Under the pieces are notes generated by a model. The model had not been told where the DNA came from. It saw only the letters and a program-made list of their open reading frames with translations, and searched no databases. 64,000 nt of DNA, taken from the NCBI GenBank assembly GCA_964549915.1, contig CAZJWX010000001.1:124001-188000 (forward strand), in the 5' to 3' direction. A program made the position numbers and the translations under genes. Positions within the stretch are counted from its first letter, which is position 1; each line of letters starts with the position of its first letter. The stretch comes from JAUZRW01 sp964549915. GTDB taxonomy: Bacteria > Chloroflexota > Anaerolineae > Aggregatilineales > Phototrophicaceae. Shown piece by piece: positions 62,874-64,000 of this stretch.

Positions 62874-63724
62874 GCCAATTCTGCCGCATCTGCGCCCTGC
62901 CGCTGATATTGCTCCTGGTCGGTTGTACGGCCTCCAGCAGCACGCCCACGCCGGGTGCTGCCCCGGCGGCAGTCTGCGCGACACAATCTGCCACTGCCAA
63001 CAACCCGGCACAGTGTACGGCACTGGATGCGCAGTCCGCTCGAATCGAAGCCGTTTCCGGTGGGCAATCCACCTACCGCGCGGACGGCTTCAGCATCACG
63101 TTGGATGGCGTCGTGATTCTGCGCTACGAAGCGGATACAACGACGCTTCAGGTCGAATCGGGCAGCGTCGTCCTCAGCACGCAAGCGCGTTTGCAAACCT
63201 TGCGCGCGGGGGATGAAGCCGTCATTCAGCAGCGGACACTGGCGCAGACAGCAGAGCCTCCCACCCATACCGTCATTCCACCGACAGCACCGCAAACCGA
63301 TGCATGTTATGCCCCGTCTGATTGGGATGGTACCTATACCGTGAAACGCGGCGATACCCTGGCGGGAATCGCGCAGCGGCATGATGTGCTGATGGATGCC
63401 CTGGTGGGCGCCAATTGCATTGAAAATCCCGATGCCTTGCAACCGGGGGATATGCTGCGCGTGCCGCAAAGCCTGGAGTCCGACGCAACAGCGACCGCGC
63501 CCTATATCGTCTTCGTCGCCGATGCCTATGTGGTGGAGGCTGGCGAATGCACGACGCTGCGCTGGGAAGCCCCCGGAGCCGAATCCGTGACGCTCAACGG
63601 CGAAGAAATTGCTCTGATGGGATCGCAACCTCTTTGCCCGGATTCCGCCACTGAATATACGTTGAATGTTCAATTCCCCGGCGATGTTGAAATCGAACGC
63701 ACCATCAGCATCAGCGTCCGCTAA
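62870..63724 (+). CDS. LysM-domain lipoprotein
   Basis: The 284-residue precursor has a lipobox LLVGC near residue 19. Residues 55-125 form a beta-rich domain (SGGQSTYRADGFSITLDG, then ESGSVVLSTQARLQTLRAGDEAVI) that resembles a FecR-type domain. A LysM module (about 160-205; YTVKRGDTLAGIAQRHDV, ending DMLRVPQ) is followed by an Ig-like beta domain (TTLRWEAPGAESVTLNG). It should bind the cell wall outside the membrane. The ATG overlaps the stop of the regulator gene upstream (ATGA), so translation is coupled. It is unrelated in order to the LysM protein at 8069, though both pair LysM with beta domains. Confidence 0.78.
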   Translation: MSQFCRICALPLILLLVGCTASSSTPTPGAAPAAVCATQSATANNPAQCTALDAQSARIEAVSGGQSTYRADGFSITLDGVVILRYEADTTTLQVESGSVVLSTQARLQTLRAGDEAVIQQRTLAQTAEPPTHTVIPPTAPQTDACYAPSDWDGTYTVKRGDTLAGIAQRHDVLMDALVGANCIENPDALQPGDMLRVPQSLESDATATAPYIVFVADAYVVEAGECTTLRWEAPGAESVTLNGEEIALMGSQPLCPDSATEYTLNVQFPGDVEIERTISISVR

Positions 63725-63823
63725 TCGTCGGGTGGATCAGCAGCGGTTGTTCTGTAGCGATTGTGGTATGCTTCTGGGCGTTTTCTATTTGGATGTGTAA
63801 CTTTCCCAGGGAGATCAGCCGCG

Positions 63824-64000
63824 ATGTGGAAACAGGCGGTTCTCATTACCTTGATGATTGCGGTATCAGGCTGCAATATCGTCGCTTCGCCAACGGAAAC
63901 CCCCACGCCGACCCAAACCGCGACCGCTTCAGCGACGCCAACAGAAGCCGCAACTGCGACACAGACGCCAACGGCAACTGCGACAGCGACCAGCACAGAA
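63824..64000 (+). CDS. Lipoprotein with Thr-Pro stalk, 5' part
   Basis: A new gene begins at ATG 63824 with GGGAG 11 bases upstream and runs off the window. The first 18 residues are a lipoprotein signal (AVLITLMIAVSGC, lipobox VSGC), so the mature protein is lipid-anchored. The following 40 visible residues are a stalk of Thr, Pro and Ala repeats like those on other secreted proteins of this genome. The globular part lies outside the window, so function cannot be inferred. The minus-strand frame over this region is the mirror of the repeat. Confidence 0.75.
   Translation, partial: MWKQAVLITLMIAVSGCNIVASPTETPTPTQTATASATPTEAATATQTPTATATATSTE

Noticed and set aside
61233..63023. 596-residue minus-strand open frame across lon, the AlbA_2 gene and the LysM gene
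   Set aside because: It spans three well-supported genes on the plus strand and has no domain signature or ribosome site.
1..64000. tRNA or rRNA genes
   Set aside because: No cloverleaf with a GGTTCGA-type arm or rRNA core sequence was seen in the gaps; a dedicated tRNA scan finding one would overturn this.

Overview
The window is about 64 kb of high-GC bacterial chromosome, densely packed with genes on both strands. I see no rRNA, tRNA, transposase, prophage or CRISPR array. The best guess for the host is a Chloroflexota (Anaerolineae-like) bacterium. The reasons are many secreted lipoproteins with Thr/Pro-rich stalks, a Ser/Thr kinase with a long TPT stalk, NarL-type histidine kinases, a Tad pilus cluster with no outer-membrane secretin, a SepIVA-like coiled-coil gene beside coaD, and a fused KorA. 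This is inference from gene content; there is no taxonomic marker gene in the window.

Layout. 1-2.9 kb: 3' end of a FakA-like gene followed by two overlapping DegV/FakB genes (fatty-acid kinase system). 3-7 kb: recG with a long N-terminal extension, a 350-bp non-coding stretch, coaD and a SepIVA-like gene. 7-13.3 kb: an acidic coiled-coil protein, a secreted LysM protein, a class I aminotransferase, a TPR-Yip1 membrane protein, an Ig-like lipoprotein and a deoxynucleoside kinase. 13.5-19.7 kb: korAB (2-oxoacid:ferredoxin oxidoreductase) and a P-type cation ATPase. 19.8-26.6 kb: a membrane GAF histidine kinase, a long prokaryotic Argonaute that lacks catalytic residues, a GNAT acetyltransferase, and a divergent GAF kinase/response-regulator pair. 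26.8-35.5 kb: bactofilin, a low-molecular-weight phosphatase, a GT39 glycosyltransferase, a large Ser/Thr kinase, a class IV aminotransferase and a TPR protein. 35.7-42.4 kb: RecD2 with a duplicated N-terminal domain, a membrane-anchored NACHT-like/HEAT ATPase, a lipoprotein and a DUF167 protein. 42.7-44.5 kb: yggT, yggS and pgeF. 44.9-53.8 kb: a response regulator/DegS-like kinase pair, then cpaB, a REC-TadZ fusion, cpaF, tadB, tadC and comF. 53.9-64 kb: hpf, two GT2 glycosyltransferases, a solute-binding lipoprotein, an Ig-like membrane protein, lon, an AlbA_2 regulator, a LysM lipoprotein and the start of another lipoprotein.

Most of the window is housekeeping, envelope and signalling genes. 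The most notable locus is the Argonaute at 21775-23853: its PIWI domain keeps the first catalytic Asp, but the Asp of the usual RDG-type motif is Ala, so it probably binds rather than cuts nucleic acid. It lies 102 bp upstream of a membrane histidine kinase on the same strand and has no adjacent nuclease, Sir2 or TIR effector. Second is the NACHT-like ATPase at 38479-41265 with Arg in place of the Walker A Lys. Several clean inverted repeats at promoters (9079, 12640, 16577, 35678) suggest local regulators that are not encoded here.
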